From assembly GCF_900100945.1 (NCBI RefSeq), contig NZ_FNCG01000003.1:186001-250000 (forward strand): DNA of 64,000 nucleotides. Direction: 5' to 3'. The position numbers and the translations under genes were made by a program. Positions within the stretch are counted from its first letter, which is position 1, and every line of letters begins with the position of its first letter. Positions 32,549-41,411 of the stretch are shown piece after piece. The notes beneath the pieces were generated by a model. The model was not told the origin of the DNA. It ran no database searches and worked only from the letters and a program-made list of their open reading frames with translations. This stretch comes from Mucilaginibacter gossypii. GTDB lineage: Bacteria > Bacteroidota > Bacteroidia > Sphingobacteriales > Sphingobacteriaceae.

Positions 32549-34453
32549 TTATTTAGTTATGATCATAAATTCCGTACGCCTGTTCTTTGCCCTGTCTTCC
32601 TCTGTTGTATTGGATGCTATCGGTTGCGTTTCACCGTATCCTTTGTAAACAAGGCGGGTAGGGGCAATTCCTTTCGACACGAGATATTGATAAACAGACT
32701 TTGCCCTGTTTTCAGATAAGGTTTGGTTACCCTGGTGATTACCTGTATTATCTGTATGGCCTGAGATCTCAATACGGGTAGTTGAGTTTACCCCTAAAAA
32801 TTCAATGAGCTTGGCAAGTTCGGCTTTTGATTCCTTTTCAAGGTCAAACTTATTAGTATCGAAGAAAATATTTTTAAGGATTACCTTATTGCCAATTTCA
32901 ATGGGTGATAATAGTGCTACAATGTTAAACGGGCTTTTAATCTTATAATTTTTAAGCGAAAAGTTTTCGGAATAAAACAGATATCCGCTTTTTGAAATAT
33001 TAAGCGCATAGTTTTTGCCCGACGTTAGTGTGGCTAAAAAGTCCCCCTGTTCATCGTCACTGTAATCCTGGTAAACCGGCAAATTACTTTCCAGGTCAAT
33101 AATCTCAATTGCAGCTTCAAGGGGGGCTTTCGTCTTTACGTCTTTTACAAAGCCTTTAACATACGTTACCAAATGGGGGCGCAACTTTACAGGCAGCTCG
33201 AACTTATAAATATCATAACCGCCCAACCCCTTTAAATTATCCGATGAAAAGAAAGCATAATCTCCGGCGGCAGTTAATGATAAGCCGCCCTCATCACCAC
33301 TGGTATTGATAGGATATCCAAGGTTTTCGGGTTTTTGCCATTTACCGTCTTTATCCATGCGGCTAACAAACAGGTCCTTGCTACCTAAACCCGGCCAGCC
33401 ATCGCTGCTAAAATAAAGTGTACTGTCATCAGGGTGAATAAACGGTGATAATTCATTGTAGGGGGTATTAATATTGGGACCCAGGTTTTCAGGTTCGCCC
33501 CAGCCTTTTTCACCCAGCCTACTTTTCCAAATGTCATAGCCGCCATAACCGCCTTTACGGTTGCTTACAAAATAAAGCGTGCGGCCATCGGCATTTATCG
33601 AGGGTTGAGATTCCCAACCCGACGTATTTACCGGTGGGTTCAGGTCAACAGGTTTCCCCCAGTCATTTCCCCGTTTTTGAGCGATATAAATATCACAACG
33701 GCCTAAACCGTCGGGGCGATTGCATCCCGTGAAAAACAGGTATTTACCATCCTGCGATATGGATTGCGCACCTTCGTTATATTTTTCAGTATTAATTTGG
33801 TTGCTTAAATAAGTGGCAGTATTCCACTTGCCGTTTATCATTTCGCTTTTATAAAAATCTTCGTTGTTATTGATCTTTCGGGTAAATATCAACGTGCCTT
33901 CGTCGGCTGTAGCAACCGGGAGGTACTCGTCATTAACAGTGTTTATTTCAGGGCCAATATTTATAGGTTTAAATGGCACCGGATGTGTCATCGACTGGAT
34001 GCTGAATTTGGCATCAGCAAGCAGTTTTTTTGCGTAGGTATTGGTTTGAGGGTTGATATCAGGGTAGGTAAGGTATTTTTCGAGGTGTTGCTGGGCCTGT
34101 GTATAGCTTGCATCATGGATTTCCATTTCAGCAGCTTTGAGATACACTCCCCTGTTAAATTCCGGACTAAGTGAAATGACTTTAGCGTATTGCTCAACAG
34201 CTGGCCTGTACATGCGTTTCATTCGGTACAGATCGGCGAGTAATAACCGCGCTTCTATAAACTTTGAATCTTCGCTAATAGCTTTAAGCGAGTTTTGAAT
34301 CGCCTCATCATAAAGATGTTCATCAAGGTTTTGATAAGCGGTAGCAAAATATTTTACAGCTTCTTTATTGGATGACGAATACCGGGTTTGCTGCTGGGCG
34401 CCAAGCAAAGCAGGTAAACACAATGCAAGCACCAATAATACTGCAATTTTCAT
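32549..34453 (-). CDS. PorE-like OmpA-family protein (TPR, PD40 propeller, CarboxypepD-like, OmpA)
   Basis: A 634-residue cell-envelope protein. A signal peptide (MKIAVLLVLALCLPALLGAQ) is followed by TPR-like helices (about 25-130). A beta-propeller of PD40/WD40-like blades comes next (about 165-420), with repeated LYFVSNRKGGYGGYDIW-type motifs. A carboxypeptidase-regulatory-like domain follows (about 430-510). A C-terminal OmpA domain (about 520-634) shows IEISGHTDNTGN and LSENRAKSVYQYLVSKGI. This order is that of PorE, the peptidoglycan-binding part of the type IX secretion machinery, but several paralogues exist and assignment is by architecture only. Confidence 0.9.
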   Translation of the reverse strand: MKIAVLLVLALCLPALLGAQQQTRYSSSNKEAVKYFATAYQNLDEHLYDEAIQNSLKAISEDSKFIEARLLLADLYRMKRMYRPAVEQYAKVISLSPEFNRGVYLKAAEMEIHDASYTQAQQHLEKYLTYPDINPQTNTYAKKLLADAKFSIQSMTHPVPFKPINIGPEINTVNDEYLPVATADEGTLIFTRKINNNEDFYKSEMINGKWNTATYLSNQINTEKYNEGAQSISQDGKYLFFTGCNRPDGLGRCDIYIAQKRGNDWGKPVDLNPPVNTSGWESQPSINADGRTLYFVSNRKGGYGGYDIWKSRLGEKGWGEPENLGPNINTPYNELSPFIHPDDSTLYFSSDGWPGLGSKDLFVSRMDKDGKWQKPENLGYPINTSGDEGGLSLTAAGDYAFFSSDNLKGLGGYDIYKFELPVKLRPHLVTYVKGFVKDVKTKAPLEAAIEIIDLESNLPVYQDYSDDEQGDFLATLTSGKNYALNISKSGYLFYSENFSLKNYKIKSPFNIVALLSPIEIGNKVILKNIFFDTNKFDLEKESKAELAKLIEFLGVNSTTRIEISGHTDNTGNHQGNQTLSENRAKSVYQYLVSKGIAPTRLVYKGYGETQPIASNTTEEDRAKNRRTEFMIITK

Positions 34454-34491
34454 TTGTAACTTAGGATAATTAATACCGTAAGTTACAAAGA

Positions 34492-35115
34492 TTATGGAAT
34501 ATTCAGATACTTATGTGTTTGTAGTGAAATTTCCCACTGCGGGTTTTCTTTTACATAATCCACAATCAGCGGGGTCATTTCTTTGGATTTTGACCATTCG
34601 GGCTGCAGGTAAAGCTTACAGTCGGGCGATACCATTTTGGCGTGATATTCGGCCCATTCAAAATCGGATTTATTGAAAACGATCACTTTTAACTCGTGGG
34701 CACATTCGGCCACGTTTGGCGTAGGCGCTTTGAATTTTTTGGGTGAAAGGCAAATCCAGTCCCAATCGCCCGAAAGCGGATACGCACCTGAAGTTTCAAT
34801 AAATGTTTTTATTCCCTTTTCGTGCAGGTTGTGGGTCAAATAATCAAGGTTGTAAATAAGCGGCTCGCCACCGGTAACCACAACAGCTTTTGCAGGATGA
34901 AGGTCGGCGTTGCTCACAATTGTATCAGCCGCGGTAAGGGGATGCAACTCGGCATCCCAACTTTCTTTAACATCACACCAATGGCAACCTACATCACAGC
35001 CGCCAAGGCGAATAAAATATGCGGCTTTGCCCGTATTGTACCCTTCCCCCTGTATCGTATAAAACTCTTCCATTAAAGGAAGCAGCGTGCCGTCGTCTGG
35101 TATTTGGTGTGCCAT
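34492..35115 (-). CDS. queE: 7-carboxy-7-deazaguanine synthase QueE
   Basis: QueE is a radical-SAM enzyme that contracts 6-carboxytetrahydropterin to 7-carboxy-7-deazaguanine in queuosine synthesis. The FeS motif is CDVGCHWCD (C-x3-C-x2-C), a variant spacing seen in QueE. Further marks are MEEFYTIQGEGYNTGKAAYFIRLGG and VVVTGGEPLIYNL. The start is ATG 35115 (MAHQIPDDG): an upstream start at 35133 falls within a -7 element (TACCTTTG, 35138-35131). Confidence 0.96.
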   Translation of the reverse strand: MAHQIPDDGTLLPLMEEFYTIQGEGYNTGKAAYFIRLGGCDVGCHWCDVKESWDAELHPLTAADTIVSNADLHPAKAVVVTGGEPLIYNLDYLTHNLHEKGIKTFIETSGAYPLSGDWDWICLSPKKFKAPTPNVAECAHELKVIVFNKSDFEWAEYHAKMVSPDCKLYLQPEWSKSKEMTPLIVDYVKENPQWEISLQTHKYLNIP

Positions 35116-35130
35116 AGTTATTTGAGGGTG

Positions 35131-35138
35131 CAAAGGTA
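35131..35138 (-). promoter_or_regulatory. -7 promoter element of queE
   Basis: TACCTTTG on the minus strand matches TAnnTTTG and ends 15 bases before the queE ATG at 35115. Confidence 0.55.
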
Positions 35139-35149
35139 CTGAAATATAG

Positions 35150-35334
35150 GCGAAAGCTAAAAGGTGAAAGCCAAAAGGTTACACTAATATGGAAGTACCT
35201 TAATAAGGCGAAAGGTAAAAGGCCAAAGGTGAAAGGTATTGGCTTTATCATCAAATTACATTATAAAAAAAAATAAAAGTACACGCTAAAATACCTTTTG
35301 CCTTTCACCTTTATCCTTTTGCCTTTTTTTATTT
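35150..35334. repeat. Word-type intergenic repeat (GGTGAAAGGCAAAAGG words)
   Basis: On the left, phrases AAAAGGTGAAAGCCAAAAGG and GGCGAAAGGTAAAAGGCC occur several times. On the right, their complements ACCTTTTGCCTTTCACC and ATCCTTTTGCC occur. The copies are shuffled rather than exact, so several alternative hairpins can form. It fills most of the gap between queE and the lipoprotein gene. Confidence 0.75.
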
Positions 35335-35437
35335 TCATTTATAATTGTTATAATTACCTTAATTTTAAGATAACCAATTAAATCCCTTTTCGTAAAATGC
35401 AATAACTGTATCGTTAACGCTTAATTTATATCCGGAG

Positions 35438-36202
35438 ATGAAAAAGCTTTACCTTCCTTTATTTTTAATGGCAGTGCTTTGTTTTAGTTCATGTGTAGAT
35501 ATTGAAGAGCATTACGATTTTAAAAGTGACGGGACCTGCAAAGTAGCATACGCTTTTGATATGAGCAGGGCAGTATCTGTATTAGTTAACCTCATGTCTG
35601 ATTCAGTTAAGGAAACGCCTCAATTTAGTTTGGTTAAGGACACTACGCTTAACTTTTATAGTGCTATACCCGACAGTGCGCAGCAGAAGTTGAAAGCTGA
35701 AGAAATTGAAATGGCCAAAAGCAGTGAGCTAACGGTGAATATGAATCTTAAAAAGAGTGTTATGAAAGTAACGCTTAATCATACCGCCAAAAATGCAGCA
35801 GACCTGCAATATTACTTACAAAATGTATCAAAAATTGCACTTAATACCCAGATAAGCGCTATTACCACCACCGATAAAACGAATAAGCCATTCGATGCAC
35901 GGCAAATGGTAGGAGGGCAGGACTACTACTCGTATGATATAACTCCCCATAAATTTTACCGCATCATTGATAAAGCTAAGTTTAACGCTTTTTTAAAGAA
36001 AACTCAGGCCACTTTCATGATGGCCAAGGCGATGCTGATCGATATGCCTTATAAAGTGATCCTGAGGTTTGCTCACCCTGTAAAGAAGATCAACAATTCA
36101 AAAGCCATGCTCTCGGCCGACAGGAGGGAAGTGACGCTTATTACCAGCATGGACGAGGTAATTAAAAATCCAAATGTGATGAATCTGAAAATTGATTTTT
36201 AA
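35438..36202 (+). CDS. Putative lipoprotein, function unknown
   Basis: A 254-residue protein with a lipoprotein signal (MKKLYLPLFLMAVLCFSSC, Cys19 as the lipidated residue). The mature part starts VDIEEHYDFKSDGTCKVAYAFDM and is a mix of strands and helices without transmembrane segments. A purine-rich GGAG lies just before the ATG. It looks like the small Bacteroidetes lipoproteins with an immunoglobulin-like start, but I do not recognise a defined family. It is likely on the periplasmic face of a membrane. Confidence 0.85.
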   Translation: MKKLYLPLFLMAVLCFSSCVDIEEHYDFKSDGTCKVAYAFDMSRAVSVLVNLMSDSVKETPQFSLVKDTTLNFYSAIPDSAQQKLKAEEIEMAKSSELTVNMNLKKSVMKVTLNHTAKNAADLQYYLQNVSKIALNTQISAITTTDKTNKPFDARQMVGGQDYYSYDITPHKFYRIIDKAKFNAFLKKTQATFMMAKAMLIDMPYKVILRFAHPVKKINNSKAMLSADRREVTLITSMDEVIKNPNVMNLKIDF

Positions 36203-36279
36203 AATTGGTTGGCTCAATAAGATTCAGAAATGTTGGCGTAATGTTAGATTTTGAAACTTGCAGTGCATAACTTGTACTC

Positions 36280-37002
36280 ATGAAATCTGATCTTGACCAA
36301 ATTATCGAATATTTTGAAGGTGAAAAGAAATCGCTTGAAGTGTCAATTAAGAAAAGCCTTGCTGAGTATGACTATTTATATGCCCATTATCAACAGGAAG
36401 GCCTTTGGCGTTTAGATAGTCATCTTGGCGCATTAAAGCGTTTTAAAGATCCTTTTTACGTTAAAAAGAGTTTACTTGAAAGATGGATTAGGTGGATGGA
36501 CTCTTCTTTTGAAGATGGCGAACGTTCTGCTTTTGATAAAGAGCAAAGAGTTGAAACGAGAAATGAACTTAAAAAATTAAACCGGCAGCAAGCAGATCTT
36601 TATTTTAATGATAGCCAGGTAATTGACAACGCATTGTTCGATTTGTATGAAAGGCGAATTAGAAAATTCAGGTTGTGTCTGAGCGCGGAAGAAAATTTTA
36701 ATCTTGATTTTGAAGTTTTCGGAGAGTTTTTAAAAATCAGCCATCAGTTGGATTCACAGTACAATAATTTTATTGATTCGACAGACTTTGATGACGATGA
36801 TATACCATCTCGATATCCTTTAATAAATCTTGGCTTTAAATGGCATGTAACGGAAAATAAGTTTGTATATTATTATGATATGAACGGGTTTAAAGAAGCC
36901 CTGCCAGTAAAGATCTTGTTATCCCGCATAGTTTATGAAAAATTCAGCTTTGATTTGGACAATCCCGATTTAAATCCCTTTGTTAATATATTCGATAAAT
37001 GA
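36280..37002 (+). CDS. Hypothetical cytoplasmic protein, helical
   Basis: A 240-residue, charged, mostly helical protein (EYFEGEKKSLEVSIKKSL, ETRNELKKLNRQQADLYF) with an acidic patch DFDDDDIPSRYP. There is no signal peptide or membrane segment. It ends FVNIFDK and its stop overlaps the ATG of the Rieske protein (ATGA), so both are translated together. The family was not recognised. The high content of Asp, Glu and Lys and the aromatic C-terminal segment (FVYYYDMNGF) are its visible traits. Confidence 0.85.
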   Translation: MKSDLDQIIEYFEGEKKSLEVSIKKSLAEYDYLYAHYQQEGLWRLDSHLGALKRFKDPFYVKKSLLERWIRWMDSSFEDGERSAFDKEQRVETRNELKKLNRQQADLYFNDSQVIDNALFDLYERRIRKFRLCLSAEENFNLDFEVFGEFLKISHQLDSQYNNFIDSTDFDDDDIPSRYPLINLGFKWHVTENKFVYYYDMNGFKEALPVKILLSRIVYEKFSFDLDNPDLNPFVNIFDK

Positions 37003-37334
37003 AATGGTATAAAGTTTTGGGATTAGTCTGTATGGAAGGCATATTTATAAAAAAGGTTAAGGTTGGCAGTAAAAGTATTTGCCTCGTAAATTTTGAAAGT
37101 AAGCTTTATGCAGTATCAGCAAAATGTCCCCATGCCGGAGCCGATTTAAGCGAAGGCCTATGCGTAAGGCAGCTGATCGTTTGTCCATATCATCGCTATA
37201 CTTATAATCTTGAAACAGGAAAAGGTGGCGAAGGGCAAAACGATTTTATTGAAACTTACCCGGTTGAAGTAAAGGAGGATGGAGTGTACGTTGGCGTAGC
37301 CTCTATTTGGGATAAGTTGAGAGGATTTAAGTGA
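36999..37334 (+). CDS. Rieske [2Fe-2S] ferredoxin-like protein
   Basis: A 111-residue Rieske protein. The cluster ligands are in KCPHAG (Cys-x-His) and VCPYHRYTYNLETG (Cys-x2-His), with a spacing typical of nitrite-reductase-small-subunit-like ferredoxins. There is no membrane anchor, so it is soluble. It probably feeds electrons to an oxygenase or reductase that is not encoded nearby. Its start codon overlaps the stop of the unknown upstream gene; an internal ATG at 37032 would remove the first eleven residues. Confidence 0.9.
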   Translation: MKWYKVLGLVCMEGIFIKKVKVGSKSICLVNFESKLYAVSAKCPHAGADLSEGLCVRQLIVCPYHRYTYNLETGKGGEGQNDFIETYPVEVKEDGVYVGVASIWDKLRGFK

Positions 37335-37335
37335 G

Positions 37336-37383
37336 GGGTTGATTAAGTGAATGGAAAAAAGGAATCACTCACCTAATCAACCC
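37336..37383. repeat. Intergenic inverted repeat, GGGTTGATTAGGTGA family
   Basis: Arms 37336-37355 and 37364-37383 (GGGTTGATTAAGTGAATGG against the complement of TCACTCACCTAATCAACCC) pair with a few mismatches around an eight-base loop. It shares its core with 142-195 and 19459-19592 and lies between convergent Rieske and folD genes. Confidence 0.75.
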
Positions 37384-37396
37384 AATAAACTACTCA

Positions 37397-38278
37397 CTAT
37401 TTATAAACCTCTTTATTAGCTGAAGCCAATGTGTTTTTAAGCAAACCGACAATGGTCATCAAGCCTACGCCACCCGGTACAGGGGTAATCCATGATGATT
37501 TTGGTGCTACGTTTTCAAAATCAACATCGCCGTAAAGTTTAAAGCCCGATTTTGTTGTGGTTGAGATTTCGCGGTTCATACCCACATCAACAACTACTAC
37601 ACCATCTTTAACCATATCGGCAGTAATGAAATTCTTTTTACCGATAGCTACGATCAGGATATCTGCATCAAGTGTGAATTTTTTAATATCAGGTGTGCGA
37701 CTGTGGCATATGGTTACCGTGCAGTTGCCCGGAGTTGTATTGCGAGCCATCAGGATACTCATTGGTGAGCCAACGATATTGCTGCGACCAACAACCACGC
37801 AATGTTTGCCGGCTGTGTCAATGCCGTATTCTTTAAGCATTAAAGTAATACCATAAGGAGTTGCGGGTATAAACGAAGGCAGATTGCGCTGCATACGGCC
37901 CAGATTAACCGGGTGAAAACCATCAACATCTTTACGGTGATCAATACGCTCGGTTACTTTTTCGGGGTCGATATGTTTTGGTAGCGGAAGTTGTACGATA
38001 ATACCGTCGATATCAGAATCAGCATTGAGCTCTTCAACTTTTTTCAGCAGCTCTTCTTCAGTAACATCGTCTTCATAACGCACCAGCGATGATTTGAAGC
38101 CAACTTTTTCGCAGTTCTTCATTTTGCTGGCAACGTAAGTTTCGCTGCCGCCGTCATGACCAACCAACACTGCCACCAGGTGAGGCTTCCTGCCGGTTTT
38201 TTCTAATATTTTAGCTGCTTCTTCAGCTATTTCAACCTTAAGTTTTTCTGAAACGTATTTTCCGTCTAAAAGCTGCAT
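37397..38278 (-). CDS. folD: Methylenetetrahydrofolate dehydrogenase / cyclohydrolase FolD
   Basis: FolD interconverts methylene-, methenyl- and formyl-tetrahydrofolate for purine synthesis. The 293-residue protein has the catalytic lysine region [15 protein letters not shown], the [15 protein letters not shown] motif and the NADP site [13 protein letters not shown]. The signature [15 protein letters not shown] lies near the C-terminus. The next ORF upstream on this strand ends just two bases before the folD ATG. Confidence 0.97.
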   Translation of the reverse strand: MQLLDGKYVSEKLKVEIAEEAAKILEKTGRKPHLVAVLVGHDGGSETYVASKMKNCEKVGFKSSLVRYEDDVTEEELLKKVEELNADSDIDGIIVQLPLPKHIDPEKVTERIDHRKDVDGFHPVNLGRMQRNLPSFIPATPYGITLMLKEYGIDTAGKHCVVVGRSNIVGSPMSILMARNTTPGNCTVTICHSRTPDIKKFTLDADILIVAIGKKNFITADMVKDGVVVVDVGMNREISTTTKSGFKLYGDVDFENVAPKSSWITPVPGGVGLMTIVGLLKNTLASANKEVYK

Positions 38279-38280
38279 TG

Positions 38281-38532
38281 TTAAATGTTTTTTACGAAGT
38301 AATCGGGTAACGGGGGCAAATTTAAACTCACCTGTTTTGATTTCAATCGTATTCTTATAAAAGGCCTGTTATCCAGGGACAGTTTTAATGTGTGATTTTG
38401 ATTTATTTTGCTAATGATACTTTCAATGGTTTCTGTTTTATTGTTCAGGAGCATTTCAAATATAATTTTATTTGAAATAGCGGCTTTATTGAAAGCATCA
38501 ATGTAATATTTCGGTTCGTCGCGCTCGTACAC
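38281..38532 (-). CDS. Hypothetical small protein, start uncertain
   Basis: From a GTG at 38532 an 83-residue frame runs to 38281 (starts [19 protein letters not shown], ends LPDYFVKNI). The frame stays open upstream for about 33 more codons (LVKHIHLGNFVYGKWI is readable) back to a TAA near 38628, but contains no ATG. The true start is therefore the GTG, another non-ATG codon, or lost. It may be a real short gene or the remains of a longer one. It is followed two bases later by folD. No family was recognised. Confidence 0.5.
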   Translation of the reverse strand: MYERDEPKYYIDAFNKAAISNKIIFEMLLNNKTETIESIISKINQNHTLKLSLDNRPFIRIRLKSKQVSLNLPPLPDYFVKNI

Positions 38533-38663
38533 AATCCATTTACCATAAACAAAGTTCCCTAAATGAATATGTTTAACAAGCCCTGTTACCGTAAAATATG
38601 TAACTAATCTGTACAGAATATATTAATTTATTTATCCTCAATATTCTTCAGGAAATTGAGGGG

Positions 38664-40451
38664 TTAATCCAACTTCAAAACTGCCATAAATGCCGACTGC
38701 GGTATCTCTACGTTACCTACCTGACGCATGCGTTTTTTTCCTTGTTTCTGTTTTTCCAGCAGTTTACGCTTACGGGAAATATCACCACCATAACATTTGG
38801 CTGTCACGTCTTTACGTAGAGCTTTTACTGTTTCGCGGGCTATGATCTTGGCGCCGATTGAAGCCTGGATAATAATCTCAAACTGCTGACGCGGTAAAAG
38901 TTCCTTTAATTTTTCACAGATCTTTTTACCAAAATCGTATGAGTTACCGCGGAAGATCAGGGATGAAAGTGCGTCAACAGGTTCGCTGTTTAAGCGGATA
39001 TCGAGTTTAACCAGATCTGACTGGCGATAACCTATCTGATGATAATCAAACGAAGCATAACCTTTTGAAATGGTTTTTAACTTGTCGTAAAAATCAAATA
39101 CGATCTCGCCCATTGGCATCTCGAAGATCAGCTCAACACGCTCGGATGTGAGATATGACTGATTTACGATGGTACCGCGTTTTTGAATACAAAGCGACAT
39201 TACCGGGCCAACAAATTCAGATTTGGTGATGATAGTAGCTTTAATATAAGGCTCTTCTACAAAGTCAATTTTACTTGGATCAGGTAGATCGGACGGGTTA
39301 TTTACCGTAAACGAATCGCCCTTGGTGGTGTGAGCCAAATATGATACGTTGGGAACGGTAGTGATCACCGTCATGTTAAATTCGCGCTCCAAACGCTCCT
39401 GGATGATCTCCATATGCAGCATGCCCAGGAAACCGCAACGGAAACCAAAGCCTAAAGCCGCTGATGATTCCGGTTCAAAAACCAACGATGCATCATTGAG
39501 CTGTAATTTAGCCATTGACTCACGAAGTTCTTCATAATCTTCGGTATCAACCGGGTAAATACCGGCAAATACCATTGGCTTTACTTCTTCAAAGCCCTGA
39601 ATCCCTACTTCGCAGGGACGGTCAACGTGGGTAATGGTGTCACCAACTTTAACCTCTTTTGCTTCTTTTATGCCTGATATGATATAACCTACGTCGCCGG
39701 TTTTGATTACGTCTTTAGCTAACGGGCGCAATTTAAGCGTGCCAACTTCATCAGCAAGGTATTGCTTTTCGGTAGCGACGAATTTTACTTTATCGCCTTT
39801 TCGGATCTCGCCGTTTACAACTTTAAAATAAGCTATAATACCACGGAACGAGTTGAAAACCGAATCAAAGATCAGGGCTTGCAGCGGAGCTTTAGGATCA
39901 CCTACCGGAGCGGGCACACGCTCAACAATGGCGCGTAAAATATCATGAACACCCATGCCGGTTTTGCCCGATGCGGCAAGGATCTCCTCACGTTTGCAGC
40001 CTATAAGATCGACTATTTGATCCTTAACTTCCTCGGGCATAGCGCCGGGAAGGTCCATTTTATTCAGGATCGGGATAATTTCCAGGTCGTTCTCTAAAGC
40101 CAGATAGAGGTTTGAAATGGTTTGCGCCTGGATACCCTGCGCAGCATCAACTATCAGTAAAGCGCCTTCACACGCTGCTATGGAACGTGATACTTCATAT
40201 GAAAAATCCACGTGACCGGGGGTATCGATCAGGTTGAGCACGTATTTTTGCCCGTCAAGCACATAATCCATTTGTATGGCATGGCTTTTTATGGTGATGC
40301 CGCGCTCGCGTTCTAAATCCATATCGTCAAGCAATTGTGCCTGGGATTCGCGCTGCGTTATGGTGTTAGTATACTCTAATAACCTATCAGCAAGTGTGCT
40401 TTTGCCGTGGTCGATATGTGCTATGATACAAAAATTACGAATGTGCTCCAT
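38664..40451 (-). CDS. lepA: Elongation factor 4 (LepA)
   Basis: LepA is a translational GTPase that acts on stalled or mistranslocated ribosomes. The 595-residue protein has the P-loop [18 protein letters not shown] near the N-terminus, the switch region [29 protein letters not shown] and NKMDLPGA. The LepA-specific C-terminal domain ends with [34 protein letters not shown]. It is transcribed alone from a -7 element (TATTTTTG, 40466-40459) that lies seven bases before the ATG. Confidence 0.98.
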   Translation of the reverse strand: MEHIRNFCIIAHIDHGKSTLADRLLEYTNTITQRESQAQLLDDMDLERERGITIKSHAIQMDYVLDGQKYVLNLIDTPGHVDFSYEVSRSIAACEGALLIVDAAQGIQAQTISNLYLALENDLEIIPILNKMDLPGAMPEEVKDQIVDLIGCKREEILAASGKTGMGVHDILRAIVERVPAPVGDPKAPLQALIFDSVFNSFRGIIAYFKVVNGEIRKGDKVKFVATEKQYLADEVGTLKLRPLAKDVIKTGDVGYIISGIKEAKEVKVGDTITHVDRPCEVGIQGFEEVKPMVFAGIYPVDTEDYEELRESMAKLQLNDASLVFEPESSAALGFGFRCGFLGMLHMEIIQERLEREFNMTVITTVPNVSYLAHTTKGDSFTVNNPSDLPDPSKIDFVEEPYIKATIITKSEFVGPVMSLCIQKRGTIVNQSYLTSERVELIFEMPMGEIVFDFYDKLKTISKGYASFDYHQIGYRQSDLVKLDIRLNSEPVDALSSLIFRGNSYDFGKKICEKLKELLPRQQFEIIIQASIGAKIIARETVKALRKDVTAKCYGGDISRKRKLLEKQKQGKKRMRQVGNVEIPQSAFMAVLKLD

Positions 40452-40458
40452 TGAACCG

Positions 40459-40466
40459 CAAAAATA
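40459..40466 (-). promoter_or_regulatory. -7 promoter element of lepA
   Basis: TATTTTTG on the minus strand matches TAnnTTTG and ends seven bases before the lepA ATG, giving a very short 5' UTR. Confidence 0.6.
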
Positions 40467-40544
40467 ACTTTTTAAACCGATAATTTGTATCGGCTAATAA
40501 ATTAACTATTTTGAAATGTTTAATTTAAATAATATCCGAACAAA

Positions 40545-41411
40545 ATGGCTGTATCGGCAAGCATAATAAGTGATATTGAGTGCAAGCTAAACGCTCAGAT
40601 TAAGAATGTAAGCCGGGTAAGCGGAGGAGATATTAATCAAGCCTACTGCTTGCAAACCACGTTAGGTGATTTTTTTATTAAGATAAATAACCTCCATAAA
40701 TTTCCGGGCATGTTTAAAAGCGAGGTGAGTGGTTTAGCTGCTATCCGCAAAACAAATACAATAGCTGTACCTGAGGTTGTTTTACAGGGCGATACCGGTG
40801 ACGAAAGTTATCTTATGCTGCAATGGATTGAAGCAGGATACGGCGATGCTATATCATCGCAAAAATTGGGCAGGCAACTTGCTCTCATGCATCGTGACAC
40901 AGCTGCACAATTTGGGTTTGAAGCAGATAATTATATGGGTTCGCTCCATCAAAGCAACAATCGACACAATAGCTGGGCCCGGTTTTTTATTGAAGAAAGG
41001 TTGCAGCCGATGGTTAAAATGGCTGTAGATAAAAGAAAGCTTACCCAAACCGATATTCACCAGTTTGATCAGCTCTATAAAAAGCTTCCAGGTTTATTTA
41101 CAGAAGAACCACCCGCATTACTGCACGGAGACCTTTGGGGAGGCAATTACTTGATTGATACCAGTGGCAAACCTTACCTGATCGATCCGGCGGTTAGTCA
41201 TTGTAACCGCGAGTTTGATATTGCGATGACCACGCTTTTCGGTGGTTTTGACCGCGCTTTTTATGAGGCTTATAACCAGGAATTTCCGTTACGGCCCGGC
41301 TGGCAACAGCGTCTTAAACTTTGGAACCTTTATCCGCTGCTGGTTCACGTAAACCTGTTTGGCGGTATGTACGCCAGGGAGGTGAGGAGGAGCCTTTCGG
41401 CATTTATTTAG
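40545..41411 (+). CDS. Fructosamine-kinase family protein
   Basis: A 288-residue kinase of the fructosamine-3-kinase/aminoglycoside phosphotransferase fold. The signature LLHGDLWGGNYLID (catalytic Asp in HGD) and the metal-binding YLIDPAVSHCNREFDIAMT are present, as is the N-terminal VSGGDINQAYCLQT. Members phosphorylate sugar-amines and so help to remove glycation from proteins or small molecules. Its stop codon overlaps the end of the convergent glycosidase gene by four bases. Confidence 0.92.
   Translation: MAVSASIISDIECKLNAQIKNVSRVSGGDINQAYCLQTTLGDFFIKINNLHKFPGMFKSEVSGLAAIRKTNTIAVPEVVLQGDTGDESYLMLQWIEAGYGDAISSQKLGRQLALMHRDTAAQFGFEADNYMGSLHQSNNRHNSWARFFIEERLQPMVKMAVDKRKLTQTDIHQFDQLYKKLPGLFTEEPPALLHGDLWGGNYLIDTSGKPYLIDPAVSHCNREFDIAMTTLFGGFDRAFYEAYNQEFPLRPGWQQRLKLWNLYPLLVHVNLFGGMYAREVRRSLSAFI

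Noticed and set aside
34492..35115. QueE as a truncated or pseudogene form
   Set aside because: Length and the C-x3-C-x2-C motif are within the known variation of the family.
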